A stretch of 42,056 nt of DNA, taken from contig CAYQEZ010000012.1 in assembly GCA_964416645.1 (NCBI GenBank), positions 1 through 42,056 of the forward strand, written 5' to 3'. This document shows, in pieces, positions 1-7,593 of this stretch (positions are counted from its first letter, which is position 1; each line of letters opens with the position of its first letter). The position numbers were made by a program, and so were the translations under genes. The DNA is from GCA-002282575 sp964416645 (GTDB taxonomy: Bacteria > Pseudomonadota > Gammaproteobacteria > Thiomicrospirales > Thiomicrospiraceae). Under the pieces are notes generated by a model. That model was not told the origin of the DNA, ran no database searches, and worked only from the letters and a program-made list of their open reading frames with translations.

Positions 1-120
1 TTCAAAACAGGGCAAAGCAACCATGCAATGGCGCGTAAAGCCATGCCATCTGCTCATGCCGTTAAAGGATTGCCTAGCCCTAAAGCGAAAAATAGCAGTG
101 ATGAATGGAGTGAGTTTTAA
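1..120 (+). CDS. Methyl-accepting chemotaxis protein, C-terminal end (partial)
   Basis: Open frame entering from the left edge and stopping at TAA 118-120, giving about 39 residues. The last residues, DEWSEF, resemble the acidic-aromatic tail found at the end of many transmembrane chemoreceptors, where W-x-x-F type tails dock the CheR/CheB adaptation enzymes. The stretch before the tail is rich in K, A, S and P, as expected for the flexible linker between the four-helix signalling bundle and the tail. Only the tail is visible, so the ligand and upstream domains are unknown. The call rests on the tail motif and on the presence of another receptor at the right edge. Confidence 0.6.
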   Translation, partial: FKTGQSNHAMARKAMPSAHAVKGLPSPKAKNSSDEWSEF

Positions 121-123
121 CCA

Positions 124-298
124 ATGGGCACTTCTAATAACCCAATGGGTAGGAAGTTTCACCTTGCGGTGCACTAAAGTGTGAAGGAAGGGGTTGCTAA
201 AAATAGCATGTAACACCTTGATAAAACCCTTTCCTTCAGCTAAAAATAAACTTGGGAAGTCTAAAAACAAGCGAAGCGAGGTTTTTAGGGGATTCCTT
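124..298 (+). repeat. Structured dispersed repeat, copy 1
   Basis: About 175 nt that reappear as a reverse complement at 22572-22725. Shared blocks include the short palindrome ACCCAATGGGT. A long imperfect stem follows, with arms starting GAAGGAAGGGGTT and ending AACCCTTTCCTTC. The last block is a hairpin with arms CTAAAAAC and GTTTTTAG. Copy 1 carries about 26 nt (roughly 157-182) where copy 2 has only three bases, and this insert can itself fold as a small hairpin. The element begins four bases after the chemoreceptor stop codon. It has no coding capacity. It could be a non-autonomous mobile element (MITE/REP-like) or a family of structured RNAs. Confidence 0.85.
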
Positions 299-300
299 CA

Positions 301-417
301 TTGTTGCAAATTACCAAATTAAACATTGATACCTTAAAAATAGATCAGTCGTTTGTGGCAAATGTTTACAATCAGTCGAGATTCGACGGAATATGTTTTA
401 ACATTTTTGGTCGATAA
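301..417 (+). pseudogene. Relic of an EAL-domain (c-di-GMP phosphodiesterase) gene
   Basis: In frame with position 301 the translation contains LNIDTLKIDQSFVANV. This matches the conserved EAL-domain segment around the LKIDxSFV motif, which contains metal/substrate-site residues of c-di-GMP phosphodiesterases. After about 25 residues the similarity fades and the frame stops at TAA 415-417. Upstream the frame is closed at 286-288 inside the repeat. No start codon, no EAL signature and no remaining domain are visible, so this is a fragment of a deleted gene. It directly abuts repeat copy 1, which suggests a rearrangement at the repeat edge. Nothing recognisable is seen in 418-617. Confidence 0.55.
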
Positions 418-617
418 AGTGGCTTGTTTTTTCAGTTTTATTATTTATTATCAAATGGATAGGCTGTTTTTCAGGGCTGACTATTTACCGAACGAAATAC
501 CGATTCCCGAAACCCTCAAGGTGATTTACTGTTCTCCGCATCAAGGCGTCACAATGGAGGGTTCTGGTTGTGCGCCAACGTCGCCAGTTCATAACCGTTT
601 GGTCAAGAAGCCATTGA

Positions 618-1586
618 TTAATGGCGTCGATTAACTGCCAGCTCTGCCAGCTCAATTAATGCCGTTTTGTAAGGGCTCTCTGGTAATACAGATAATGCAT
701 TAATGGCTCGATCTGACGCTGCTAGTGCTTGCTTTAGGGTGTCTGCTAGGGCCCCTGTACGATGAATAATTGCGGTAATCCGTGCTAGGTTTTCATCGCA
801 GCCTTGTTCGATGGCCTGGCGAATTAATTGCTGTTCTTCTGGTTCGGCACGAGCCAGTGCCAGAATTAAAGGGAGTGTGGGTTTGCCTTCTGCCAAGTCT
901 TTACCCAACGCTTTTCCTAATTCGCTTTCATCAGCACTGTAATCAAGCACATCGTCAATCAATTGATAGGCGTTGCCTAACTCTTTGCCATAGGTTGCCA
1001 ACGTCTGTTCGATACCGTCAGATTGGTTAGCTAGTACAGCCCCCAGTTGCGCCGATGCTTCAAAGAGTTTGGCTGTTTTTCGGTAAACAACTTGAAAGTA
1101 GCGTTCGCTATCTGTGTCTGGGTCGTGACAGTTTAACAATTGAAGTACTTCACCCGCTGCGATGATATTGGTAGCTTCGGCCATAATGGACAAAATGCGA
1201 AGATTTTGTGGCTCGACCATCAGTTCAAATGAGCGTGAGTATAAAAAATCGCCCACCAGTACGCTGGCTGCATTGCCCCAATTGGCATTGGCCGTTGCTT
1301 GTCCCCGACGCGTATCCGCTTCATCAACGACATCATCATGTAATAGTGTCGAGGTGTGAATAAACTCAACGACAGCTGCCATGGTGTGATGGTGCGTACC
1401 TTGATAGCCGCAAGCCTTGGCTGCTAGCAGCAATATTAAGGGACGTACTCGCTTACCGCCACTTTGAATAATGTGGTGACCAATTTGGTTAATCAAAGCG
1501 ACATCCGAACTCAAACGTGTCAGGATAAGTTGATCGGTTGCGTGTAAATCATCGGCAACGCAGGCGCGTATGCGATTAATGCTCAT
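618..1586 (-). CDS. ispB: Octaprenyl (polyprenyl) diphosphate synthase
   Basis: A trans-polyprenyl diphosphate synthase that extends farnesyl diphosphate with isopentenyl diphosphate to make the ubiquinone side chain in the cytosol. The 322-aa product is the usual length. It shows GGKRVRP at 43-49, the first aspartate-rich motif DDVVD at 84-88 followed by DTRRG, and the second motif DDVLD at 211-215. Chain length cannot be read with certainty, but the all-alpha layout fits IspB. It lies 62 bases downstream of the dedA-like gene on the same strand and may be cotranscribed with it. A small inverted repeat (610-624) spans its stop codon, without a clear T-run. Confidence 0.93.
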   Translation of the reverse strand: MSINRIRACVADDLHATDQLILTRLSSDVALINQIGHHIIQSGGKRVRPLILLLAAKACGYQGTHHHTMAAVVEFIHTSTLLHDDVVDEADTRRGQATANANWGNAASVLVGDFLYSRSFELMVEPQNLRILSIMAEATNIIAAGEVLQLLNCHDPDTDSERYFQVVYRKTAKLFEASAQLGAVLANQSDGIEQTLATYGKELGNAYQLIDDVLDYSADESELGKALGKDLAEGKPTLPLILALARAEPEEQQLIRQAIEQGCDENLARITAIIHRTGALADTLKQALAASDRAINALSVLPESPYKTALIELAELAVNRRH

Positions 1587-1648
1587 AACATAGGCTTTCG
1601 TTGGTGAATAAAACAGCTCATTATTGTAACCAAAGCGATAGCATGGGT

Positions 1649-2272
1649 CTATGCCAGTGTTTCATCTTTAGTGTTTTTCTTGCGATTTCGCTTCCATAAC
1701 CAATAGCCTAGCATACTGGTAATGAGTAGCCCCAGTGCTAACCACGCCCCCATTTCGCTTTGATCGGCAAGCCACCCTAGTATGAAGCCTGGAGCAAGAT
1801 AGGCAGGCGCCCAAATCATGGCAGATACCACATTCCAAGCAGTAAACTTCTTCTGAGTCATGCCTAAAATGCCGGCTAATACAGGAATGGTGGCACGTAA
1901 CGGACCAAAAAAGCGTCCAATCAAGATTGAAATACCACCCCAGCGGGTAAAAAAATCCTCACCATGTACCACCCAGTCTGGATGTTTACTTAATGGCCAC
2001 ATATTTAAAATTCGGTAGCGATAATGTTTGCCAATCCAAAAGCTTAAACCATCACCAACCACCGCGCCGACAATGCACCAAAAAATAACCAACCAAGGAT
2101 CGAGTACATTGGTAGCAATTAAGCCGCCCAGCATTAACATAAACGGCAAGCCAGGTACCAGAATACCTAAAATAACCATCGACTCAACAAAGGCAATCAG
2201 AAAAATGACCCACCACGCATGTTCTTGATGGGCAATAACCCATTGATTGATTAAGTCGATGTATTCAGTCAT
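1649..2272 (-). CDS. DedA-family integral membrane protein
   Basis: A 207-aa polytopic membrane protein of the DedA superfamily, whose members act in envelope homeostasis and, in characterised cases, in lipid-carrier recycling or proton-dependent transport. Family hallmarks are an acidic residue in the first hydrophobic segment (AFVESMVILG), a G-rich second segment, and the conserved GRFFGPLRATIPVLAG block followed by N-x-x-SA-x-x-WAP. About four to five hydrophobic segments are visible, with a basic C-terminus (KRNRKKN). It starts six bases after the stop of the upstream secreted-protein gene, so the two are very likely cotranscribed. The specific paralogue (YqjA, YghB, YohD or another) cannot be resolved. 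Confidence 0.88.
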   Translation of the reverse strand: MTEYIDLINQWVIAHQEHAWWVIFLIAFVESMVILGILVPGLPFMLMLGGLIATNVLDPWLVIFWCIVGAVVGDGLSFWIGKHYRYRILNMWPLSKHPDWVVHGEDFFTRWGGISILIGRFFGPLRATIPVLAGILGMTQKKFTAWNVVSAMIWAPAYLAPGFILGWLADQSEMGAWLALGLLITSMLGYWLWKRNRKKNTKDETLA

Positions 2273-2278
2273 ACTATT

Positions 2279-3091
2279 TTAGCTACGTTTAAATTGGCTG
2301 ATCAGTTGATCGAATTTTTTAGCGTCGGGGCTGTCGTTAAGGTCTTTGCTCAGTAAACGACGGCTTTTTTTGGCGTCTTCGATAATTTTATCTATGGCTT
2401 GGATCATAAAAAAACCGTAACTATCTTCGTTCATGGTCGTGAAGTCCCGTTGCTTCGCAAACCACAGTTGTTTGAGTTTAGGTTCGGCAGCAAAACGTTG
2501 TTGTAGATGTTCTAAGAGTTTGTTGGTATTGGCTAGTCGCTTAGGAATGGGATAGATGTTGAAGTTAGCACCTTGGTAAGCATCGTATTCCATGACCATA
2601 AGCTCACTCACTCGTGCCAGATCAAGCATGCCACGCTCTTTAACGAGGCGTTGACCTTCGGTTAGGCGGTCGCGCTCAATAACAGGATGGCGATCGACCC
2701 ATTTAAGAAAGGTAAGCAACCAGTTTTGGCGCTCGTAATAACGATTGTAGCCAACTGCCCAAGGATAGATCTGCAAGTTGGAAAAAACTTCTTCTTTTTC
2801 GGTGCGCAAGACATCTGGTGTTTGCCAACCTACAGTATCGTTGGTGTTCAGCGCACAACTAATTCCCGATGAAAAGGCTTTGGTTGCGGTAATTGATTGC
2901 ACGTAAACATTGGTTTGTTTTTCGTTGATTAGACCGACAACCTTACCTTGTCCGTATGCGTCGTCATCAATGTTGATGGCTGGCATATCAATCCATACAC
3001 GATCGCCTACTTGGGGTGTGTAAGCAAAAACATGATCACTAATCAGCCATAAGAATGCGACAAGCGTTGTGCCAACGAGTTTTTGTTTCAT
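2279..3091 (-). CDS. Unrecognised secreted protein
   Basis: Not recognised. The frame extends upstream to 3166, but I prefer the ATG at 3091. It has an AGGT ribosome-binding site, and the product then opens with a clear signal peptide (MKQKLVGTT, a hydrophobic core, cleavage after VFA), giving about 270 aa. The mature part begins with a short beta-rich region (GDRVWIDMPAINIDDDAYGQGKVVGL) that could be a small SH3-like fold. It continues as a mostly helical, charged domain with only one cysteine. It is likely periplasmic or envelope-associated. It leads an operon with dedA (six-base gap), suggesting a joint envelope role; that is inference from position only. Confidence 0.7.
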   Translation of the reverse strand: MKQKLVGTTLVAFLWLISDHVFAYTPQVGDRVWIDMPAINIDDDAYGQGKVVGLINEKQTNVYVQSITATKAFSSGISCALNTNDTVGWQTPDVLRTEKEEVFSNLQIYPWAVGYNRYYERQNWLLTFLKWVDRHPVIERDRLTEGQRLVKERGMLDLARVSELMVMEYDAYQGANFNIYPIPKRLANTNKLLEHLQQRFAAEPKLKQLWFAKQRDFTTMNEDSYGFFMIQAIDKIIEDAKKSRRLLSKDLNDSPDAKKFDQLISQFKRS

Positions 3092-3241
3092 GAAATTGAC
3101 CTGCTTTGAATTGTGAATGCGCCCTAACAGGTTACAATAATGCACAATGCGTTGTGGTTCAAGCAATAGCCACTGAAAATATCGATGACAGCCACTAGCT
3201 TTAACAGGAAGGGGGTCTGGGGGAAGGATTGTACAAAAAAG

Positions 3242-3263
3242 GAGTTAATCATTTAATTAACTC
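3242..3263. repeat. Inverted repeat upstream of rlmKL
   Basis: Perfect 8-bp arms GAGTTAAT (3242-3249) and ATTAACTC (3256-3263) around a 6-nt AT-rich loop. They lie in the 251-nt gap between the divergent secreted-protein gene (starts 3091) and rlmKL (starts 3343). The repeat could be an operator for either direction. No T-run follows, so it is unlikely to be a terminator. A G-rich stretch (about 3210-3228) just upstream is the only other visible feature in this gap. Confidence 0.4.
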
Positions 3264-3342
3264 ATTCCACCAGAAGTAAAACAAACTTGGATACACTATA
3301 AATTCCACTTTGGGATTTAAGCGTTATCCTATAAGGACAGTT

Positions 3343-5565
3343 ATGGATAAGGGTTTAGCCAGTTGTAGTCGTGGTTTGGCGCCACTGTTAGCTGATGAGT
3401 TGAGATCGCTCGGATTGAAAGTGAAAGAAGCACCTCATGGTGTGTGGTTCTGGGGTGGCTTGGCCGCGGCATACAAGGCGGTGCTTTGGTCACGATTGGC
3501 CAGTCGCATCATGCTGGTACTTTGTGAAGGCGAGGTTTTGTCAGAGCCAGATATGAAAGATTTGGTGGGTGAAATTGACTGGTCGCAGTGGTTAAAACCG
3601 ACGGGTCGTATCGCAATCGAATTTCATGGCAAACTGCCTTTTGTGCGTAACACGCAATTTGGTGAGCAGAAAGTTAAAGACTATATTGTTGATTGGTTTC
3701 GTGATCAGTACGGTGAGCGTCCTTCTGTTGATACCGAACAGCCCGATGTGCGTTTACAGGCATGGGCAGATCATGGACGATTTTCATTAACCGTTGACAT
3801 GTCTGGCTATGGGTTGCATGCCCGCGGCTACCGCATTGAAGCAGGTGCGGCACCGATGCGAGAAACCTTGGCAGCTGGTTTGTTAATGAAGGCGGGTTGG
3901 CTCACTTTAGCCGCTGCTGGCTCAACTTTGCTAGATCCTATGTGTGGTAGTGGTACCTTATTGATTGAAGGCGCCTGGATGGCAGCCGATATTGCGCCAG
4001 GGCTTATGAAAGCCGATCGTATGGGGTTTCGTCGTCATCTCTGTTTTGATCAAGACTTGTGGACAGGCTTGGTTGATGAGGCTAAAACACGCAAACAAGC
4101 CGGTTTGAAAAGTCTGCCGTCTATCGTGGGTTTTGATTTGAACCAATGGGTGATGCAAAAAGCGATGGATAACGCCTATCGCGCTGGTGTCGGTGAGGCG
4201 ATTCATTTTGAAGCCTTGCCATTGGGTAAGTGGCACAACCCAGGTTGGGCAAAAGGTCTGGTGATCACCAATCCGCCTTATGGCGAGCGTTTAGGTGATG
4301 AAGCCTCGCTTAAGGCGGTATATCAGCAATTGGGGCAAGTATTATTACAAGAGTGTGTCGACTGGCAAGCAGCCATTTACACCAGCAACGAGACGCTTGG
4401 GCATTGGTTGGGCTTGCGTGCCGATAAAATGCATGCCTTTGCCAATGGACCTTTAGAAGGAAAGTTACTGCGTTTAACCATTAATGAACAAGCAGTCAAA
4501 GTTACCCCGATTACCATTGGTTTGAATTTGGTCGCTGAGGTGGTGCAAGGGCGAGCCAATTTGGCCGAGAGCGATGGCGCGCAAATGTTTGCTAATCGTT
4601 TGCGTAAAAATTTGAAAAACCTGAGCAAGCAAGCGCAAAAAGAAGGGGTGTATGCCTATCGTGTCTACGATGCCGATATGCCTGAATATGCTTTTGCTAT
4701 CGATATTTATCATGCTGAAAAAGATGACTGGGTACAGGTGCAAGAATATGCACCACCGCGTTCAGTTGATGAAAAGGCAGCACGTCGCCGCTTGTTCGAG
4801 GCTATGTCGGTATTGCCGGAAGTGTTGAATATTCCGGCAGAAAACTTCCATTTTAAGCGCCGCCAAGTGCAAAAAGGCGATCAACAGTATGAAGTTCAAT
4901 CCGACGAGCACTTATACGATTGGGTGAAAGAAGGCGATTGTCACTTTTTGGTCGATTTAACGGGGTATCTCGATACGGGGTTGTTTTTAGATCATCGTCC
5001 GATTCGGTTATGGTTAGCACAACAGGCCAAAGACAAGCATTGTCTGAACTTGTTTTGTTACACCGGTAGCGCCAGTGTCCACATGGCAAAGGCGGGTGCT
5101 AAAAGTGTAACCAGTGTCGATTTGTCGAAAACTTATTTAGCTTGGGCGCAAGAAAATGCAACAGATAACGGCTTGCCTTATCAGGGGCAAAAGTTGCATT
5201 GGGAGCGTGACGATGTGCTCGATTGGTTAGATGCGATGGCCAGTTTGCCTGCGCACGCTCGTCCACAGTACGACTTGATTTTTTGTGACCCTCCCAGTTT
5301 TTCTAACTCCAAAAAAATGGAAGGCACTTTGGATGTGCAACGAGACCACGTTAAGATGATTGCGGATATGGGCATGTTATTAGCACCAGGTGGAACTTTG
5401 GTTTTTTCCACTAACCTCCGCGGCTTTAAGCTGAATCAGTCCGCTATGGATGAAATGGGCTGGCAAGTAACTGAGATGTCTAAAATGAGTATTGGTTTTG
5501 ATTTTGCACGAAATCCGAAAATTCATCAGGTATGGGGCTTGCAAATAGCAGGGGATGCGCTATAA
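3343..5565 (+). CDS. rlmL: Bifunctional 23S rRNA methyltransferase RlmK/RlmL
   Basis: A 740-aa fusion of two SAM-dependent 23S rRNA methyltransferases, making m2G2445 (RlmL half) and m7G2069 (RlmK half) in E. coli numbering. The N-terminal part carries a THUMP RNA-binding domain. The RlmL catalytic domain follows, with DPMCGSGTL near residue 198 and NPPYGER near 310. The RlmK domain shows NLFCYTGSASVH near 570 and DPPSFSNS near 649. I chose the ATG at 3343 (AAGGA ribosome-binding site, product starting MDKGLASC) over the in-frame ATG at 3310. The fused form is typical of gammaproteobacteria. Its stop codon lies inside the -10 box of the next transcription unit. Confidence 0.93.
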   Translation: MDKGLASCSRGLAPLLADELRSLGLKVKEAPHGVWFWGGLAAAYKAVLWSRLASRIMLVLCEGEVLSEPDMKDLVGEIDWSQWLKPTGRIAIEFHGKLPFVRNTQFGEQKVKDYIVDWFRDQYGERPSVDTEQPDVRLQAWADHGRFSLTVDMSGYGLHARGYRIEAGAAPMRETLAAGLLMKAGWLTLAAAGSTLLDPMCGSGTLLIEGAWMAADIAPGLMKADRMGFRRHLCFDQDLWTGLVDEAKTRKQAGLKSLPSIVGFDLNQWVMQKAMDNAYRAGVGEAIHFEALPLGKWHNPGWAKGLVITNPPYGERLGDEASLKAVYQQLGQVLLQECVDWQAAIYTSNETLGHWLGLRADKMHAFANGPLEGKLLRLTINEQAVKVTPITIGLNLVAEVVQGRANLAESDGAQMFANRLRKNLKNLSKQAQKEGVYAYRVYDADMPEYAFAIDIYHAEKDDWVQVQEYAPPRSVDEKAARRRLFEAMSVLPEVLNIPAENFHFKRRQVQKGDQQYEVQSDEHLYDWVKEGDCHFLVDLTGYLDTGLFLDHRPIRLWLAQQAKDKHCLNLFCYTGSASVHMAKAGAKSVTSVDLSKTYLAWAQENATDNGLPYQGQKLHWERDDVLDWLDAMASLPAHARPQYDLIFCDPPSFSNSKKMEGTLDVQRDHVKMIADMGMLLAPGGTLVFSTNLRGFKLNQSAMDEMGWQVTEMSKMSIGFDFARNPKIHQVWGLQIAGDAL

Positions 5566-5566
5566 T
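5539..5566 (+). promoter_or_regulatory. Promoter for tRNA-Gln/prs overlapping the rlmKL stop codon
   Basis: A -35 TTGCAA (5539-5544) and a perfect -10 TATAAT (5561-5566), 16 bp apart, place the start near 5573, about 13 bases before the tRNA. The rlmKL stop TAA is inside the -10 box. An 11-bp direct repeat TGCAAATAGCA occurs at 5540-5550, overlapping the -35, and again at 5568-5578 over the start site. Confidence 0.75.
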
Positions 5567-5585
5567 ATGCAAATAGCAAATTGAT

Positions 5586-5660
5586 TGGGCCGTCGCCAAG
5601 CGGTAAGGCAGCGGGTTTTGATCCCGCCATGCGTTGGTTCGAATCCAGCCGGCCCAGCCA
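5586..5660 (+). tRNA. tRNA-Gln (anticodon TTG)
   Basis: A cloverleaf can be drawn by eye. The acceptor stem is TGGGCCG paired with CGGCCCA, followed by discriminator G and an encoded CCA (5658-5660). The anticodon stem GCGGG/CCCGC encloses the loop TTTTGAT, giving anticodon TTG, which reads CAA/CAG glutamine codons. The T-arm contains GGTTCGAATCC. The position just upstream of prs is conserved in many gammaproteobacteria. The prs reading frame extends through this tRNA only artificially. Confidence 0.95.
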
Positions 5661-5716
5661 TCAAACTGACACTTCTCTGCTTTCACAGCAAAAAGTCCCA
5701 AAAGGAACTTTTCATC

Positions 5717-6691
5717 GTGGCTAAAAACGAATTCATTATCTTTTCTGGCAATGCTAACCTAGTACTTGCTGAAAGAATCGCTCAATCTCTCTCTATGCAT
5801 CTTGGCGCAAGCACCGTTGGTCGCTTTAGTGATGGTGAAATTCAGGTCGAGATTAAAGAATCTGTACGTGGTATGGATATTTATGTCGTGCAACCTACTT
5901 GTACGCCCGATCCTGCTGGTAACCTTATGGAAATGCTGGTGATCATTGACGCATTGAAACGTGCTTCGGCTAAACGCATCACGGCGGTTGTGCCTTATTA
6001 TGGCTTTGCGCGTCAAGATCGTCGCGTCAACTCGGCTCGCGTGCCGATTACGGCAAAGTTGACCGCGAATATGATTGCGGCTGCTGGTGCTGACCGTGTG
6101 CTGACGGTGGATTTGCACTCAGATCAAATTCAAGGTTTCTTTGATATTCCAGTAGATAATGTCTACGCTTCGCCCTTGTTTATTCAAGATATTCGCGCCT
6201 CTGGTCGTCTGGTGCGAGTGGTGTCACCTGATGTGGGTGGTGTGGTGCGCGCGCGTGCCATTGCTAAACAGTTAGATGCGGATTTGGCCATTATTGATAA
6301 ACGTCGTCCGCAAGCCAATGTTGCTGAAGTGATGAATATTATTGGTGATGTAGATGGTCAACATTGTATTTTAATCGATGACATGGTCGATACAGCAGGA
6401 ACGCTGTGCAAAGCAGCTGCGGCTCTAAAAGATCGTGGTGCGCTAAGTGTGCGCGCTTACGCTACCCATGCGGTGTTATCAGGTCCAGCCATCAAAAATC
6501 TAAATGAATCGGTCATTGATGAGTTGGTTGTTACGGATACTATTCCCTTGACGTTAGCAGCGCAGGAATGTCAGAAAGTGCGTCAGCTCTCTATTGCTCC
6601 GTTATTAGGTGAGACGATTCGTCGTGTTCACGAAGAAGAGTCCGTCAGTTCGATGATGGCTTCTTTTGTTTCGCCAAAAAATCCAGTATAA
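5717..6691 (+). CDS. prs: Ribose-phosphate pyrophosphokinase (PRPP synthase)
   Basis: Makes PRPP from ribose-5-phosphate and ATP for nucleotide, histidine, tryptophan and NAD synthesis. The open frame reaches back to 5585 through the tRNA, but the true start is the GTG at 5717 preceded by AAAAGGAAC, giving 324 aa that begin VAKNEFIIFSGNANL. Visible features are the ATP-loop region with RQDRR, the D-rich VSPDVGGVVRAR segment, and the PRPP-binding loop DDMVDTAGT near residues 221-229. It sits about 57 bases after tRNA-Gln and probably shares its promoter. A hairpin follows before rplY. Confidence 0.95.
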   Translation: MAKNEFIIFSGNANLVLAERIAQSLSMHLGASTVGRFSDGEIQVEIKESVRGMDIYVVQPTCTPDPAGNLMEMLVIIDALKRASAKRITAVVPYYGFARQDRRVNSARVPITAKLTANMIAAAGADRVLTVDLHSDQIQGFFDIPVDNVYASPLFIQDIRASGRLVRVVSPDVGGVVRARAIAKQLDADLAIIDKRRPQANVAEVMNIIGDVDGQHCILIDDMVDTAGTLCKAAAALKDRGALSVRAYATHAVLSGPAIKNLNESVIDELVVTDTIPLTLAAQECQKVRQLSIAPLLGETIRRVHEEESVSSMMASFVSPKNPV

Positions 6692-6708
6692 TGATTGATT
6701 TCCTTGAT

Positions 6709-6735
6709 CGCCTAACGATGGTAACGAGTTAGGCG
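6709..6735 (+). terminator. Hairpin between prs and rplY (possible attenuator or weak terminator)
   Basis: Perfect 8-bp arms CGCCTAAC (6709-6716) and GTTAGGCG (6728-6735) with an 11-nt loop, followed by CTCTTT. The T-run is short, so it may act as an RNA-stability or processing element, or a partial terminator, rather than a strong terminator. Confidence 0.5.
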
Positions 6736-6800
6736 CTCTTTCCTGTGCAGGGGATGGTCGCGTCCTTGCACGTTTTAACTGACACATTTTGGAGTCTATT

Positions 6801-7385
6801 ATGACAACTCGTATTTGGGAAGCGCAAGCACGCGCAGATGAAGGGAAAGGTGCGAGCCGCCGCCTACGTCACGCGGGTTTGGTTCCTGCCATTATTTACG
6901 GTGCTGATAAAGCGCCTGCTAGCGTTACGCTAAATCATAATTTTTTAGTGCACGCTTTTGAAGATGATGCCGTGTTCAACAGCCCTATTACCGTTAAAGG
7001 TTTGGCTGATGAAGAAGTGGTGGTGATTAAAGCGGTTCAACGCCATCCTGCTAAGCCGCAAATTCTACACGTTGACTTACAACGTTTAGACAATGCACGT
7101 ATGATTTACAAACGCATTCCGCTGAACTTCATGGGTGCTGACGTTGCACCAGGCGTGAAAGCGGGTGGCGTGATGACCTTCTTCCAAGTAGACGTTGAAG
7201 TGCGTTGTTTACCAGCTAACTTGCCATCAGTGATCGACGTTGATGTGTCTAAAATGGGCGAAAACACGCGTATTCGTTTGTCAGATTTAGCATTGCCAGC
7301 GGGCGTTGAAGCAACTGCCTTGTTGCATGGTAACTCGGATTATGACCAAGCAGTGGTTGGTTTAGGTAAATCCAAAAAACGCTAA
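6801..7385 (+). CDS. rplY: 50S ribosomal protein L25, CTC/TL5 form
   Basis: Binds 5S rRNA in the large ribosomal subunit. The 194-aa product has the N-terminal L25 domain (EGKGASRRLRHAGLVPAIIYG, then the HPAKPQILHVDLQR block) plus the C-terminal TL5-type beta domain (PLNFMGADVAPGVKAGG, LPSVIDVDVS). It is therefore the long CTC form rather than the short E. coli L25. I chose the ATG at 6801 (GGAG ribosome-binding site, MTTRIWEA) over the in-frame ATG at 6789. It sits between prs and pth, a common gammaproteobacterial order. Confidence 0.93.
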   Translation: MTTRIWEAQARADEGKGASRRLRHAGLVPAIIYGADKAPASVTLNHNFLVHAFEDDAVFNSPITVKGLADEEVVVIKAVQRHPAKPQILHVDLQRLDNARMIYKRIPLNFMGADVAPGVKAGGVMTFFQVDVEVRCLPANLPSVIDVDVSKMGENTRIRLSDLALPAGVEATALLHGNSDYDQAVVGLGKSKKR

Positions 7386-7396
7386 AAGCTGATTGC

Positions 7397-7493
7397 ACTT
7401 GGCTGATGCTTTGTTGCAAGCCGTGCTCAAACTTCGTCATGTACTGATGTACACTCCTTGTTCTGTGCAGCTTGCGCCTTGCCTAAGCCAAGT
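7397..7493. repeat. Nested imperfect palindrome between rplY and pth
   Basis: Three concentric inverted repeats fold about 97 nt into one long hairpin. The outer arms are ACTTGGCT (7397-7404) and AGCCAAGT (7486-7493). The middle arms are GCAAGC (7416-7421) and GCTTGC (7470-7475). The inner arms are TGTAC (7440-7444) and GTACA (7449-7453) around TGAT. The unpaired segments are nearly symmetric, with 10+10 nt between outer and middle pairs and 18+16 nt between middle and inner. It resembles REP/BIME-like dispersed palindromes. No second copy was seen in this window. Confidence 0.6.
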
Positions 7494-7593
7494 TCATTGA
7501 CGCTTTTTAAAGCCTGTTACTCGTGACGGTTTTAAGTTTTTTCGTTAAATAGTGACAATTTCTAAAGTTGTTTGCTTAAAAAGGAAAGCCAGT

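Noticed and set aside
353..634. 93-aa open frame on the plus strand
   Set aside because: No ribosome-binding site, no recognisable family, out of frame with the EAL relic it overlaps, and it runs into the ispB 3' end.
3207..3230. G-rich stretch as a possible G-quadruplex
   Set aside because: Only two long G-runs plus short ones; a stable four-run quadruplex is not clearly supported.
5585..5716. N-terminal extension of prs
   Set aside because: It translates the tRNA-Gln gene; the GTG at 5717 has a good ribosome-binding site and gives the family N-terminus.
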